A stretch of DNA of 64,000 nt from Otis tarda (Eukaryota; Chordata; Aves; Otidiformes; Otididae), in the NCBI GenBank assembly GCA_026413225.1, contig CM048557.1:2356001-2420000 (forward strand). The letters run 5' to 3'. The notes under the pieces were generated by a model. The model had not been told where the DNA came from and did no database searches. It worked only from the letters and a program-made list of their open reading frames with translations. This document shows positions 1-13,300 of the stretch, piece by piece (position 1 is the stretch's first letter; each line of letters starts with the position of its first letter). A program made the position numbers and the translations under genes.

Positions 1-1543
1 AGACAAGCTTGTGGGCTCCCCAGCTCTGGGGCCAAATTTGGTGCTGGCATGATGGGAGGAAGTCTGTTGACAGCTGATAGAAGTGGAGTTGCACTTGATT
101 ACATCATAATGAATCTGGCATGTGGAGCTGGATCAGAAGTCTGAGCAGAAGTGTCCGTTCCTTATCCAGAGTTAAAACTAAGACTTTCATATTGCCAATC
201 CAGAGATTTGTCTCGCCCGTGTGTAACTGTTGCTTTTAATGGTCTTGCTTTAAAAGTACATTCAACCTCCAGTTCCACTCAGCATGGTGACTGTAAAAAA
301 ACTATGAAGGACTGGATTTTCCTCTTGCATCCAAAAGGATAAAGTCCCTAATCATACCAAGATAAGCACAACGAGAACAAGCCCCATGGTAGCTGACCCA
401 TTGGGCTCTATCTGGACCACGGCAGAAAGTGAGAACAGAAAGGTGCTAGTTGCTGGGGTTGTCCAGTGGCCAAGCGTGCCTGATGTCAAGCAGACAACTC
501 TGTGGATGCTGTCCTTCAGAGGAACTCCCACAGGTCCCCATGCACTGGTCTAGCTCCTGGCAACTGGTGTGGTATAGATGTACTGCTGCAGCTATGTCCC
601 TCCTCCCTTCTTGGCTCTTTGCACTGTAAGACTCAGAGTAGAGGTCTTACTGATGCTCCAAGTCATTCCTCACAGTGTTTCAAGAAATTAGATTATTTTA
701 TTTTAACTTCAGCTGCTGCAAAAATTGTTCCATACCTGTGTGCTTTGTTTTTATTAAAATACTAAATTGCTGAAGTTATTTTCATGAAAATTAATTAAAA
801 CAAATTAATGAAAAGCAGCTGAAAAATGGATTCCTCTGCTGAAACTGTGGTATGCGAACTCTTAACCTCAATCACATTTTTGTGGTTCCTCTGTAAACAC
901 CTAAGTGTATAATAATGATTTGTCATGGAACTTATTTGATGGAAATTCTTAGAAAGTGAGGCTATACTACATAATACGTTTTCTCTCCCTTCACATACAA
1001 CTTGATATAATGCCTGTTAACTTACCTGTTCCTTTTAGTAGTATTATTAATGTGTAGTTAAATCTTTTCAGTATTGGGAAATAAATTAAAAAGATACTAT
1101 CAGGCTCAAGGTTTCTCCATCATATTTTCTGCTTGAGGGGACAGGAGGGCAGGATGAGTCTTTATTACAGGAATAATATCAACCTTGCGCATGGGTTGTG
1201 CACTGCAGGATGCAGTGGCTGAGGAGGAGCTGTCTTCTCTGGCAAACTCAATCCATCTGGGATCTTTGGATCATCTGAAGGTGTGTTGGGTAGGTTCTAC
1301 ATATAGCTTGGGCAGGGGTGAGAAATGTATGTGATTCGGGTGAGCTGCCTGGGGGAACAAGACCACCACTTCTGTATACCTGCATACAGCAAAACAGGAT
1401 TTAGCCCCTGCTGTACAATAAATACAACACTTGCAATGCATTCTAGAACAGATCAACATATTAGTTTCTCATGTATATTTATTATTATTTTATTTGTATT
1501 TTATGTTCCCTTTCCATGCAAAGCTATGGCAGTTTTTTAGAAT

Positions 1544-1682
1544 AATAGAAGCATAGAATGGTTTGGGTTGGAAGGGACCTTTAAAGGTCATCTAGTCCAA
1601 CCCTCCTGCAAGGAGCAGGGGCATCTTTGACTAAATCGGGTTGCTCATCCAACCTGGCCTTGAATGTTTCCGGGCATGGGGA
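1544..1682 (-). repeat. CR1 LINE 3' end fragment
   Basis: Read on the - strand, this is the last part of a CR1 element: a GATGACCTTTAAAGGTCCC block followed by the CCATTCTATG tail. It is 5'-truncated at about 140 bases, the usual result of incomplete target-primed reverse transcription. A small internal gap relative to the other copies in this window, near the CTCTGAGCAACC block, indicates age. Confidence 0.9.
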
Positions 1683-2318
1683 TTTTGCTTGCTTTCTCTT
1701 ATTTTCAGAAACTCTGATAATATGATGAAGGACATGTTATTAAAAGTAGAATGTAATAGTTGTGCACACTGGAGGACAGATATGGGAAGGTTCAGTGGGC
1801 CTTGTAAAGAATGCCTTACAAAACATTCAGCCTTGAAAGGTCCACTTGGTCTCCCTGGAGAGGTGTCAGCAAGCTCTAGCAGTGGGTTGCTCCTTGGAGA
1901 GAGGAGCCAAAAGCTTTCCCTGCTGTCCTTTACTAGGAAAATGAGCTGAGTGCTTCCTCTAGTGTGTCTTGCCCAAGCAGAGCATCCAGCCCTTCATAAT
2001 AGGAGAGCTCAGTGGAGCAAGTTGGCTTGAACAGATTTTATTTACTATGCTCCCTCTTGGGATTGATGTGAAAAAAAAAAACGTTTTCTGCCTAGGAACC
2101 TTTATGCAGAAGTCCTCCACGAACAAAGCATTTCAGAACAGAAGGACCTCCACATGGAAGTTTTCTATCCACTGACATTTTTATGCCCATAACCATTTTG
2201 AACCAAAATAATAAAAAAAAAGAAGTTAGTAAAACCAACAGTTATTTTCTCTAAGAAGCGCTAGCAGTTAAAAAAAATTGCCATTAAGTGTAAACAGTTC
2301 TCGAGAGTGTACATGCTA

Positions 2319-2384
2319 GACCAAATTCATCCTTGCTATAACTCCTCAGAACTCAATGGAGTTACATCAGGGATTAATTTGGTC
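2319..2384. repeat. Short palindromic repeat, MITE-like
   Basis: The 66-base unit has 14-base inverted ends (2319-2332 and 2371-2384, 13 of 14 paired) of the form GACCAAATTCATCC. The centre is partly palindromic around ACTCAATGGAGTTAC. A diverged relative in the other orientation lies at 40173-40238, about 80% identical over its best 40 bases. The pattern resembles old non-autonomous DNA-transposon remnants common in reptile and bird DNA; the family assignment is inference. Confidence 0.5.
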
Positions 2385-4240
2385 CATTGCTCTCAGCCAT
2401 CAGTTTTAGAGGATATACAACAATCGAGGGAACAATTATTGTCAACAGTATTTTATGATTCTTTAGAGCTGCTCAGTATTTGTATTTCACAGATAAACAA
2501 GCAGAGTGAGTGTATGGAATGAAGTTAGGGTTTCAGTATTGAAGGTAGTGGATTTTTCAAAGTTGTTTTTGTACAATTAAAAGTAATAAGTATTCTAACA
2601 GTCATTATTGCTATGAATCTTACATAAATGCCTGAATACAGCTACACAGAGTCTTGAAACGTGCACAGACATTTCATCTGGCAAAGCACAAAACATTTCA
2701 CAAATTGTAGAAAATACTTGGAAAGTTTTAAGTACTCTTATCACATCAACTGACTAATTATCACAGTGTTGATGTGAAACTTAGCTGTACTTATTGCTCA
2801 CAGGAATTTAAGGCAGAAAGGTTTTCCAAAAGCCAACTTATGAGGCAGTCACAGGGCCAGGAGCAAAACACAAGATCTCTACTGTCACTTTCTACTTTTC
2901 TGTTTTCTCAAAACCTAAATAGTTTCTGTAATTTTCAAAATAAACTGAGGAAAGCTTCAGGTAGTAAATCTGAAATGTTAGATGGTGAATCTGCATCTGC
3001 ACATAAATCATATATTTTAGTTCATGTCAGAAGGTGTATACAGCTACCTGAATCTTTAGGACACATGTAGGATGGTTGAATTAAGTTATTTAAGTTTAAA
3101 CTCTGACTGGAACAGTTGTACTAAGAACCAGTTCTGCTACAAAGCAAGATACAAACTTGTCTGATCACCAAAGTACCCTCCACACCACAGTGCTAGGTGT
3201 TCTTCCATAGCGGTCGCATTAGTGTATTGGCTTCTTTGTATTTATTCTCTTCTGTTATGGAGCTATGTTTGGGCAGTGAAGGGAGGGTGTTGCATTTGCA
3301 ACCTATTAAAGTTTGGGTCACCTGGAGAAATGAATGAAGTTGCTCTGAACTGTACCAGGTACGGAACCTGTACAGCACAGAACTAGCGGCATGACTGCTT
3401 TTACCCTTCTTCTCTGGATCTTTCTGTTACTATGTTCTCAGAGCATGTATTACAAGAACATTGCTTTTTTTTTTGCAGCATTAGGATACTTTGGCTGCAT
3501 AAGAACTCATCCATATTTCCTGACAACTGTGGGCATCTCCAAACTATGGAATCTTGGATTACATCCCCATTCCTGTGTCCAAGTTCTTTCTCCATCCTAT
3601 GTCTGGACTCCACACTGAGGCAGTATTTTTAAGGATTCATCATCTTACACCTGTTTCTTGCTGCCATGGTTTCTGCTAAAGAAAGGCCAAGAACACAGGC
3701 CAGAAGCATCCCACAGTCTGCTTTAGCTGGTCTCTGACCTAAACAGCGGAGGTAGCTGTGTGCTGCAACTGCACCTTCAGTCCTAAATAGTTTATCAGTC
3801 TGGCAGCTTCTGTGTGGATATCTAGCCAGACCCAGCTCTTCTCAAGTAGCTAGACTTGAAGCATCTCCAGAGCAAGGGCGACATAGTTGAAAGCAATAAT
3901 CATTTCCCTCAGCTAAAATTCATTAGTGTTAAAATGTCAGGACCATTAAAATGCAAGTGAGCCTTTTAAAATTTGAGGACAATGAGCCTTGTCCTGGAAG
4001 AGATTTGTGGAAATTGCATTGATTCCAGCACCATTATCCATGAAAAATCTACTCACATACAAGTAAAGGTTTGTTGGCTGGCTCTCCCATTTTTGTTAGT
4101 TATATTTTATTGCTGTAATTACACCTAGTGGCTTATTTAATAGAGTCATGTTCTTATAAAGAAATTAAGACAATTAATGCTACTTATAGTAAGTAAAATT
4201 GAATTGAAATTTGACCAAGGTCTTCTTTTTTATTTCCTAG

Positions 4241-4330
4241 TATCCGAATTACAGGAAGAAGGAATAAATGCCATTAACTTACCTCTCAGTCCAATTCCAT
4301 TCGAACTAGACCCTGAGGACACTATGCTAG
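4241..4330 (+). CDS. PARVA: PARVA exon 2
   Basis: It encodes residues 46 (split codon) to 75, beginning SELQEEGINAINLPLSP. It lies between TTTCCTAG and the donor GTAATT. The segment precedes CH1 and contains a Ser-Pro pair (Ser62) in the LPLSPIPFELDP stretch. The two-base start implies that exon 1 ends with the first base of a Val codon. Confidence 0.97.
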
Positions 4331-7300
4331 GTAATTCACAACAATTTTACATCTCAACATAAAAGCTTGATATAAAATAAAGTGTCATGCCTGTAATAGT
4401 TTCTAATATCTTTCTTCTTAACCTTCCAGAGGAAAATGAAGTCCGAACAATGGTTGATCCAAATTCAAGAAATGACCCAAAATTACAAGAACTAATGAAG
4501 GTAATTGAAAGCATGTAAACACTTTCAGGAAAGTGAAACTATTTTTAGTGCTATCTCTGCCTCTTTCATTTGAAAACTTCAAAGCACTGTTTAGATATTA
4601 ATTAAATAACATCACATGTTATGTACATCCAAGTGAAATGGGCAAGTCATTTGTTGCAATGTATTTCTCTAGATGTGGCACAGAGAGGCTTTAAGAATTT
4701 GGATTAAAATCTTGAGTCCAGATTCTTAGTCCTATTTCACCCGCAATCTAAGATCATATTGACTTCCCTCGTAGTCTTTGTGATTCTTGGGGTTAGAACT
4801 TTATCAGGAAGCTTCATTAGAATCAACTTCGACACTTTTTGCTCCACAATAACATGTTAAAATACTACTGAAAGCAAAGGACAGATTTCATAGAATCATA
4901 GAATAGTTTGGCTTGGAAGGGACCTTTAAAGGTCATCTACTCCAACCCCCCTGCAAGACGCAGGGACATCTCCAACCAGATCAGGTTGCTCAGAGCCCCA
5001 TCCAACCTGGCCTTGAATCTTTCCAGGGATGGGGCCATCACGTCTCTGGGCAACCTGTTCCACCACCCTCGTTGTAAAAAAATTTTTCCTTATATCAAGT
5101 TTGAATCTGCTTGATATAAGGAATTTTTTTTACAATGAGGGTTTTTACAGTTTCACTTCAGAAGGCACTGCATCAATCTCATATTTGTCTAGATCTTGTG
5201 GTGCATTGACACAGCCACCTTAGAAGAGTCCTTCCTAAGTCCTTCCTGTTTTCTTCTGATGGTATTTCGGCCTGATTGTATTTTGAGACATTGCAGCATT
5301 CTTTCTGTGAAATATTTTCATAATTGTACAGAATGACATGTGTTTTAAATTGCAAATGAATAGTGTATAATACTGCCAAATTTGTGTTTCCCATATAGGT
5401 ATTAATTGACTGGATTAATGATGTGTTGGTAGGAGAAAGGATTATTGTGAAAGACTTGGCTGAAGACCTGTATGATGGACAAGTATTGCAGAAATTATTT
5501 GGTAAGAAAAAATATATGTGCATGCTGTTGGGGCACTTTGTCAGTAAGTGGATCACTTGTTCCTACTTAGGAGCCTTGGTATCATCTTACACTTATGCCA
5601 CTAAGTGATATAAAAATAGCATTGTATTATGAGACCCTTGAGCAATAGGCTGTACACACCATCCTTATAGCTACAGTGCAATGTGTGGTGCTCTGTAGTT
5701 GATGAGAACACCATAAAGCATACCGGGGGTGCTAGAGAGGAAGGGTTCTTGTCTTGGCAACAGTGTTCACTCCAATTAAATTTATTATCTGCATATGTGC
5801 TGTACAAACTTAACTGTGCTACAAGTGGAAAGTAAGTTTGAAGGCAAGGGTATTTTCAGTACAACGGTGGATGTTTTTAATCTCTGCTGGTTCCATACTA
5901 TAGTTTATTCACATCGCTAAGTTCCTCTGGAAAGTTGGAATTTCTTTCTGATTTGATGTCTGGCTTTTAATGTTACTGAGGTAATGTTACCCAGTGGACC
6001 GCAAACTGAGCTTCAGCTGAGAAACAGATAGAGAAAAGAAACTGCTAATGCAGAGCTGGCGTGTGCTTTTTTAACTGTTGGCTTGGAAGCCATTTTCTTA
6101 GTTATTACAGCTCATAAAGTCTCCAGTAAATTTATTTTCAGTATCTTAAATTAATCTTGAAACATCATATGAGCAATTCTAATAAAGACTGCACAGACTA
6201 TTCCCTTCTATGAATGGTTAAGCTATTGAGTATATTGTGATGGACTGGATATGCCCCAGACTGAGCAATTTGATTCTCATGCATAGACCTTCAGTGACTT
6301 CACCCAAAACCCAAAAAATGCATATCAGATACAGCCTGACTCTAAATATGTGTGTACTGATCTAGCTCTTATTGATTTCAGTGGAATCTTTTCTATTACA
6401 CTTAATTCCTTGTGGATCAGATCTGTGCTAACTAAAGACTTTGATCTTGTTGTGAGAATATGCACAGACTGATTTCTGTGGAGGCACAAGAAACCCATGG
6501 AGATGGCAGTCCCTTAGGCACGATTCGTAGGCTGGTAGATCAGGCTCGCTCTCTTTGGGAAGTTACTCAGTTGGCTTTGATGAGAACAAGATCAGCTTTT
6601 GCCAAATAAGATACCTCTTAATAAGATATTATTTCATAGAAGCAAATTGATAGATGGCCATGCATTTTGTTTCTGGTGTTCTTATCAGCTTTTACTGCTA
6701 AATTTTCTTTGCTTACTATTTAATGGTAAACTCTAAGCTGTGTATGTATATACATAGCCATCTATACTAATTATTAACAAACCAATTCATATTTTAAAAT
6801 CTACTGCAAATTTTGATGCAGAAATAGAAATAAATTTCTATTTCTATGAATATGGTGTCACTTCACTTTTATAACAAATGGGACAAGTAAAATCTTAAAA
6901 TCTCCTGAGTCTGAGGGAGAAGCCAGGAGGCTGAGACTGATGAAACAAATCTTCTTAAAGTTGGTAGCTGTTTCCTAGGTTTGATGCTCGGCTATACAAG
7001 CCACTTGTGCACAGAATGCTCTTTACCCAGTAGCAATAGAAGTAATGGGCCTTACCTTCGAGTCTGGCGTTCCCTAAAGGGAGTTGCAGCAAATATTTGT
7101 TAGCCAGTAGTGTGGTTTTCATTAATATTTGGCTTTCCACTTGGCAATGTGTAAATAAAGGGAAAATGTGAACTGTATTTTTAGCAGCTCAGAAGTGTGG
7201 GGGAAAGTGGCTCTGGAAGGAAAACCAGATAATTTTAAAACTAGGAAGTCTAATATCTCTTGAATGTACATCTGGGTGCATGGAATGTCTTTGTGTTCTT

Positions 7301-10300
7301 CATGGAGTTGACAATGATTTTTCTACTGTTTTTTCTTCTATTATCACTTCAGAGAAACTTGAAAGTGAGAAGCTGAATGTTGCTGAAGTTACTCAGTCTG
7401 AAATTGCTCAGAAACAGAAGCTACAGACGGTGCTCGAAAAGATCAATGAAACCCTTAAACTCCCTCCAAGAAGCATTAAATGGAACGTTGACTGTAAGTT
7501 GTGTGTTTTCTATGCTGTTCTTATTTGTTGACAGCCAAGAGTTTATAGCTGCTATCTGGAGTTCTGAAATATCCAATGATAAGGGAAGGCTGAAACCTGG
7601 TGTTTCTGGTAGGACTTGCTCTGCAGGGCACTTCCAGATGTGATGCACTCTTACTGGTGCTCCACCTTCAATGTAAATAAACTGTCTTTTCAGAGTCTGT
7701 CAAAGTATGGTATTTCTGTTCTTAAGTTCATATGCATACCAGCTCAAGTTTTCTCTTAGTAAATTGGTTTGTTGAAACGGGGAAGTAGCTGCATAAATGT
7801 AGTAGATAAAGGGAGAGTTAGGTCCTAGGACTCTTTGTGTAAAATCTGCAACATAGATATGAATAATATCTCTGATCGATTAAGGCTAAATCTGAACTAC
7901 TGATTTTGATTACAAAACTCTAATCAAGATTAGGACTGCACTCGTCCTGTTGTATTGTATTAAAAATGAACATAGAAATACTTAGTAGAAATTCCATCAG
8001 TGGCCCAACACAAGGCAATTTAGTGTGTATGTTATCACGTGTTAGCACATCACATATGAAAGCCGATTATCATCCTTATCATCAGTTTTAGAACATTAGG
8101 CCTCTTAATCTGTTTTAAGTTTGGTATCCAGAATCGTTTCACACTGGTGAATACCTTGACCAGTATATAGCAGTCTCCCTGTCTCCTATACCTGTCATGA
8201 ACTGAACTGTTTTGTATCCCAGTTCCATTCACAAGAAATTAGCAAGAGATAGAGAGGACAGGTTGGATGGAGCTCTGAGCAACCTGAACTAGTTGAAGAT
8301 GTCCCTGCTCCTTGCAGGGGGGTTGGACTAGATGACCTTTAAAGGTCCCTTCCAACCCTAACTATTCTATGATTCTAAGTATCTCAAGGGAGGAAGAGTG
8401 ATCATTAGGCATCTCTGACCACTTTGTGTGGTCCCACTGAGTTTTCTGTCCCCTTCTCTCTTCAACCTCCCCTTAGTTTTTTTTCTATTCTGTTATGCAG
8501 CTGGAGGCAGGGTGTTTTGAGTGGCCTGAAAAATTAACTTGTAGCTTTAATTTAATGTTTTACATGTGTTTTAGAGCTGAAGTAGAGATAGACAGCAGCA
8601 GCTGGAGCCAGCTGTAGCACACACCAGTGCTAGGCAGACAGATGACTTTTTAGTGTTCTGCTAAAGCACCTCGTCTGTGACCACTGGCACCCCAGCAAAA
8701 TTTGACTGCATTTTATATGAATGGGCATCTCCACAGCATAATTGAGACTTGCATTGGCAGATAATGAGGGATATTTTAGTGAATCTGATCCTACTTTACC
8801 AGTGAAGTAAGGTAGTAGTTACTGGTTAGTTCAGCTACAAACAGTGTAAGTGCACTGTGCTGTAGCTATCAAAGACAATTCAGGAATACTATGCTGGGGA
8901 AGACTATAAATGCAAAAACAAAATAGAACAAGAAAGGCAATAATAAGAATTAGAAATTATTCACTTTCCTGGCAATGGTTTGATATTTGACTAAGGATTT
9001 CCTACAGTATGGCTTTTGATATCTTGCAGGTCATGTTAGTGTTAACTACCCATATGAAACCTACTGTGAAAAAGCTTCAATAACAAGAACTATAACAACT
9101 TCATGAGGAATGTTTGAGTCATTGAGTTTAGTAAGTTATTGCTTAAGGCTTCTGCCAAAATAGGCTCGTTTATCATCCTGCAGACATTGTGACACTTAAA
9201 AATGAATAAGTGCATGTTACGAGTACAAAAATATCTTTCTGATAGTCCATAAATCCTTATTGAAATAAAGGGAATAAAGAAAAGGCAAGGAGAATGCAAA
9301 GACAGCACTTAAACTGCCATGAAATCTGGCTTTTGGATTAGCTCTAGATTTCCATCTACACAAGCCTATGGCATCCAGACATGCTGCAAAAAGTAACGCT
9401 TTGGTGCTAACACGTATTACTGGCTAGGCTGCATTCTCATGACCTGTTGAGCAGGAGGAGACCAGTAAAGGTGAGGTGCTTTAAAAGTGCCCTCTGGCTC
9501 CAGGTGGCACAAGGAAAAGAGTCCTATAATCCTTACATCCTAAAAAGTAAAAATATGTGCCCTAGTTACTTTGCAGTTTTTAACTTGTGCTTTTACTATC
9601 TATTTCAGCTGTTCATGCTAAAAGTCTGGTAGCAATACTTCATCTTCTGGTTGCATTATCACAGTATTTTCGAGCACCAATCAGACTTCCAGATCATGTG
9701 TCCATTCAGGTTGTTGTTGTGCAGGTAAGAGAGGTGTTAAATGGCTCTTGGTAGTGTTTTGAAATTGACTGAGGGGTTTCTTGAAAAAATACATCTGGAG
9801 TTTCTGTTTGGGTGGGCATGCGTGTGTCTCTGGCTGACAAGAAACACACGTGTGTCTTCCCTGCTGACAATGCTTCAACCAGAAAAAGGCAGAAATGTTT
9901 TCCCAGATTGAGCTGTGGCTTAGAATATCTTATTTTGATTGTGAAGTGGCCAGACTCTGACATTAAAAATATATGAAGCATTATTATTGTTGGAATGTGT
10001 TTATCACCCAATATGATCTCTAGAATTATTATTTTTCCCATTTTTGATGGGCTTCTCACTTGTGTAGAGATTCAAATCATTCTTGGCACTGAATGATGAA
10101 TTGTCACTGTTTATTACATTCAAATTCATGTTAGGTGACTACATATTCTTTTTCAGCCTTGTGCATGCTAATTTAGTCTGATTACAGTGTTGGCTTTGTC
10201 ATAAGCGTGCAAAAAAAACCGCCATCAACTAAACCTTTTGTGTCAGTCTCCTTATTAGAGCCTCTTCCATTCAAACTCTTCATGTTATTCTGTTAATTGC

Positions 10301-13300
10301 TTTTCTTTCAGATGGACTTGTGCTTGCTCTATCTTATTTGGCCTCTTCCCATTTAATCTGCTTTTCTTTCTCTTCAATTAACTTTGCCTTTATTTTTCAC
10401 ACTGTAACTGTCTTTATGTGTTTTAACTGATGTTACCCTAAAGTATCTGGTGCAAAGAGCTATTGCTCAAGTTTTGTGTGACTGAAAATCTGTGGGATAG
10501 ATCTGAGAAAGTAACCACTCCTTTTTCCAGCATTCAAATCAGACAAATTTTGTGATCTGGGGAGAAATCTGAAGGAGAGTCTCTGGTAGGTGTATCACTG
10601 ACACCTGATAATGACTCATTGACTCTCAGATTCTGCTTCATGGGTTTTTCTACAGATGATGAAAAGAGCAAATCTGCACTTAGGTGTCTAAGGCTTCAGA
10701 GGAACATCATTTTCAAGCACATTCCTTTGTCTGTTAGAAATATATTAATTACACTGGTTTATCTCAAAGTTATACCAAAACCAGCTTAAGAAATCAGGAG
10801 TACAGTGGTCAGGGCATCTTTGGGATGAGAAACTAAACTAGAAAAAGAACACGATCCTAAAATAAAGAACCAGATCTTGCATTCTGCTGTCACCCCGTAT
10901 GTCCAGACAAACTTCCCGTTGGAATCAATGGACATTAATTGTCCTCTTGTTTAACAGGCTAATGTAGTTCAACAGCAAATCCACTGAAGTCAGTACAGAT
11001 AAACCAATTTAAAAACAGTAAGTAGTGGGAGAATCTGGCCCACTGCTTTGCCTCTCAGCTACACAGCTGTAGCTCAGGCGCCAGTGAATTGCAGAGAAAG
11101 CAGTTGCACCAGAATAAAATCCAAGTAATGCTGGAGAAGATTTCATCCTGCAGACCCAGTCCTTGGTGAAAGCCAATCAGTGGAACTCCAAGGCTATGCT
11201 GATTAACAGAGGGTGGGGGCCAGTATTCTTACTGTAATTGTGTTTGAGATTTTTTTATTTTATGGTGGGTGGGTTTTTTATTTTTATTTCTTAAATCTGT
11301 CTTTCATGTCCTGTGGTATTGGTCCTGTGTAATTCATCACATACTCTTTGAACTCAATGAAAGTTTTAATCAACAGTTAGCAGATTCTGAAGCCTAATTT
11401 AGTGCTCAAACTTGCACGCGTCATGTTCTAAACCCTCATACATTCTGTAAAAGTAAGGTCTAGGGAAGCTTAACAGACTTTGTGGTTCTTGGTTTAAATT
11501 CTGCTCTATACAGTTTGATAAAAGGAATAGTAGAGAGATGGAAATAAAAGAACGAAGTACTGTTATGAAGTCTTTAAGGAAGACTACCTTAATTCTTTTC
11601 ATTATTTTGTTAGATTTAGAAACAGATAAAATGTGAAGGTTGCTGTGTTGGCTGGGTGTAGTTCATTGAAACAGAAACAAAGATATTTCTGAAACAAGAA
11701 GTGTGCTAATGCCCAACAGGTAGACAGCACAGTTCTTATGAAAGCTTCTTTCCTTTGGATGTTTTGTACAAAAGCTATTAGCAATGAGAGTAATATGAAA
11801 TCTAGGTTATAAGCTGATTTGGTGAAAAAAAATGTGATAGTTGAACCTTTTGTAGCTATTTTGTTATATTATTTTCTTTTCCTTCCGTACTAATGGAATG
11901 AATAACTTTGAACAAAACCCAGGCTTTGTTTGATCATTTCTACTGAAATGAGAGCTTTTGTGGAGAGCTGGATCTTGTCATCATTTTGCCTCTTTTAAAA
12001 AATGAATCATTTATGCCATCCACAAATGATTAAATGATTGATTGTTTATGTGCAAGAGATGTAAGTCAGAGAGTATAAGAATGCTTTGGCAGAGCAGCCA
12101 GAATGGCTTCAACATATTCTGAGCACTTGGACAGCAATTCTTGGGGCCATAAACTACTGTTAAGCAAAGCTAGGAAATTAGTGAGATTGGAATGAAGTGT
12201 ACATCACAAGCTTCATCTGAGATCATTGGTCCCACTGCCTGGGAAGGTCTGAAATGTTTCTGAGCAGCATTGCCTCCAGGTTCCCAGTAAGTCTTTTTTT
12301 TTTTTTTTTTGAATCTGTGACAAATGTATCTGTTCTTTCAAGCTCTAGCATAGTTCTGCATTTCATTTTGGTGGGGCAATTGTAAAACATGATCCTCCAG
12401 ATCAAATTGATAGCAACAATACGTAGGCAAAACCCATTTAAATTGTGGGAAGGTTTTCAGAGTGGGACTCTGTGTGGGAAATGAAACAGTTGGCCCTCAT
12501 AAAGACAGATGAGGAAGAGACCCTTTCTGTTTCCAGCCATATGACCCAAATTTCAGGTGTATTTTTTTGTTTTAAGGTTAGTCACCAATTTAAAATGATG
12601 GTGATTACGAAGATCTTTCATGGCCTTAGGTGGAGGCTTTCAGCTGTGAGGGAAGAAAATGCCAAGCCTATACAAATAAAGTCTTCCGTGGCCACTGGTG
12701 TCCAGCTTTTCTTTGTAATGGAGAATCTTAATTCATGTCTCGTTTCTTAGTGACTTTCAAACAGTAGATGTTCATTTTTATTATTTGTTATTTCAGTTAT
12801 AGCCAGTGTTGTATTTAAGGAACATTGCTCGACAGTTTTTCAGTCCTCAGTAGCACTTCTTGCTATTTTTAGAAATATTGGGGTTTTTTTAGGAACAGAG
12901 AAACTTCATGTCAATTTTGATGTGGAATATTTTTAAAATGCAAAAGATGTATGGGAAGCAACCTTCACAGAGAAGGTGCTTAGACTAGTGTTTCTGAGGT
13001 CCATTCTGATTGTTGCCATTGGGACTTTTTCACCACTCTTTACAAATCAAAAGCATAAGAAAGTCTGTCTTGGCAGGTGCTGGTCAAATAAGTGTCCAGT
13101 GAATGCGTGTCATATTTGGGCAGTGTGGAAACTCCATTAATATTAGTAATGAGATGCCAGGCACAAAACTAAACGATAAGAATAAGGTGCAGAATTCCTG
13201 TTTGTATTAACTGTAATTTTTTACAAAGGGAAATATGTTTTATATCGGTATTGGAGTATGTTTTAGGCTATTTTTACATGTTTGCAGAGGGACAGTGGAG

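Larger units (their letters stand above)
1..4240 (+). other. PARVA: PARVA intron 1 (3' part)
   Basis: No host coding exon is recognisable here. The missing PARVA exon 1, which in other vertebrates encodes a proline/serine/lysine-rich N-terminus of about 45 residues, is not found in any frame, so it must lie upstream. The stretch is AT-rich and holds one CR1 3' end (about 1544-1682) and a short palindromic repeat (2319-2384). Open frames here are short and unlike known proteins. The intron ends in a pyrimidine-rich tract and CTAG at 4240. Confidence 0.85.
4501..5398 (+). other. PARVA: PARVA intron 3
   Basis: It holds a CR1 3' end with a hairpin (4889-5141). Nothing else is recognisable. Confidence 0.85.

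Noticed and set aside
5179-5556. 125-codon open frame on - strand
   Set aside because: It overlaps PARVA exon 4 on the other strand and is a shadow frame.
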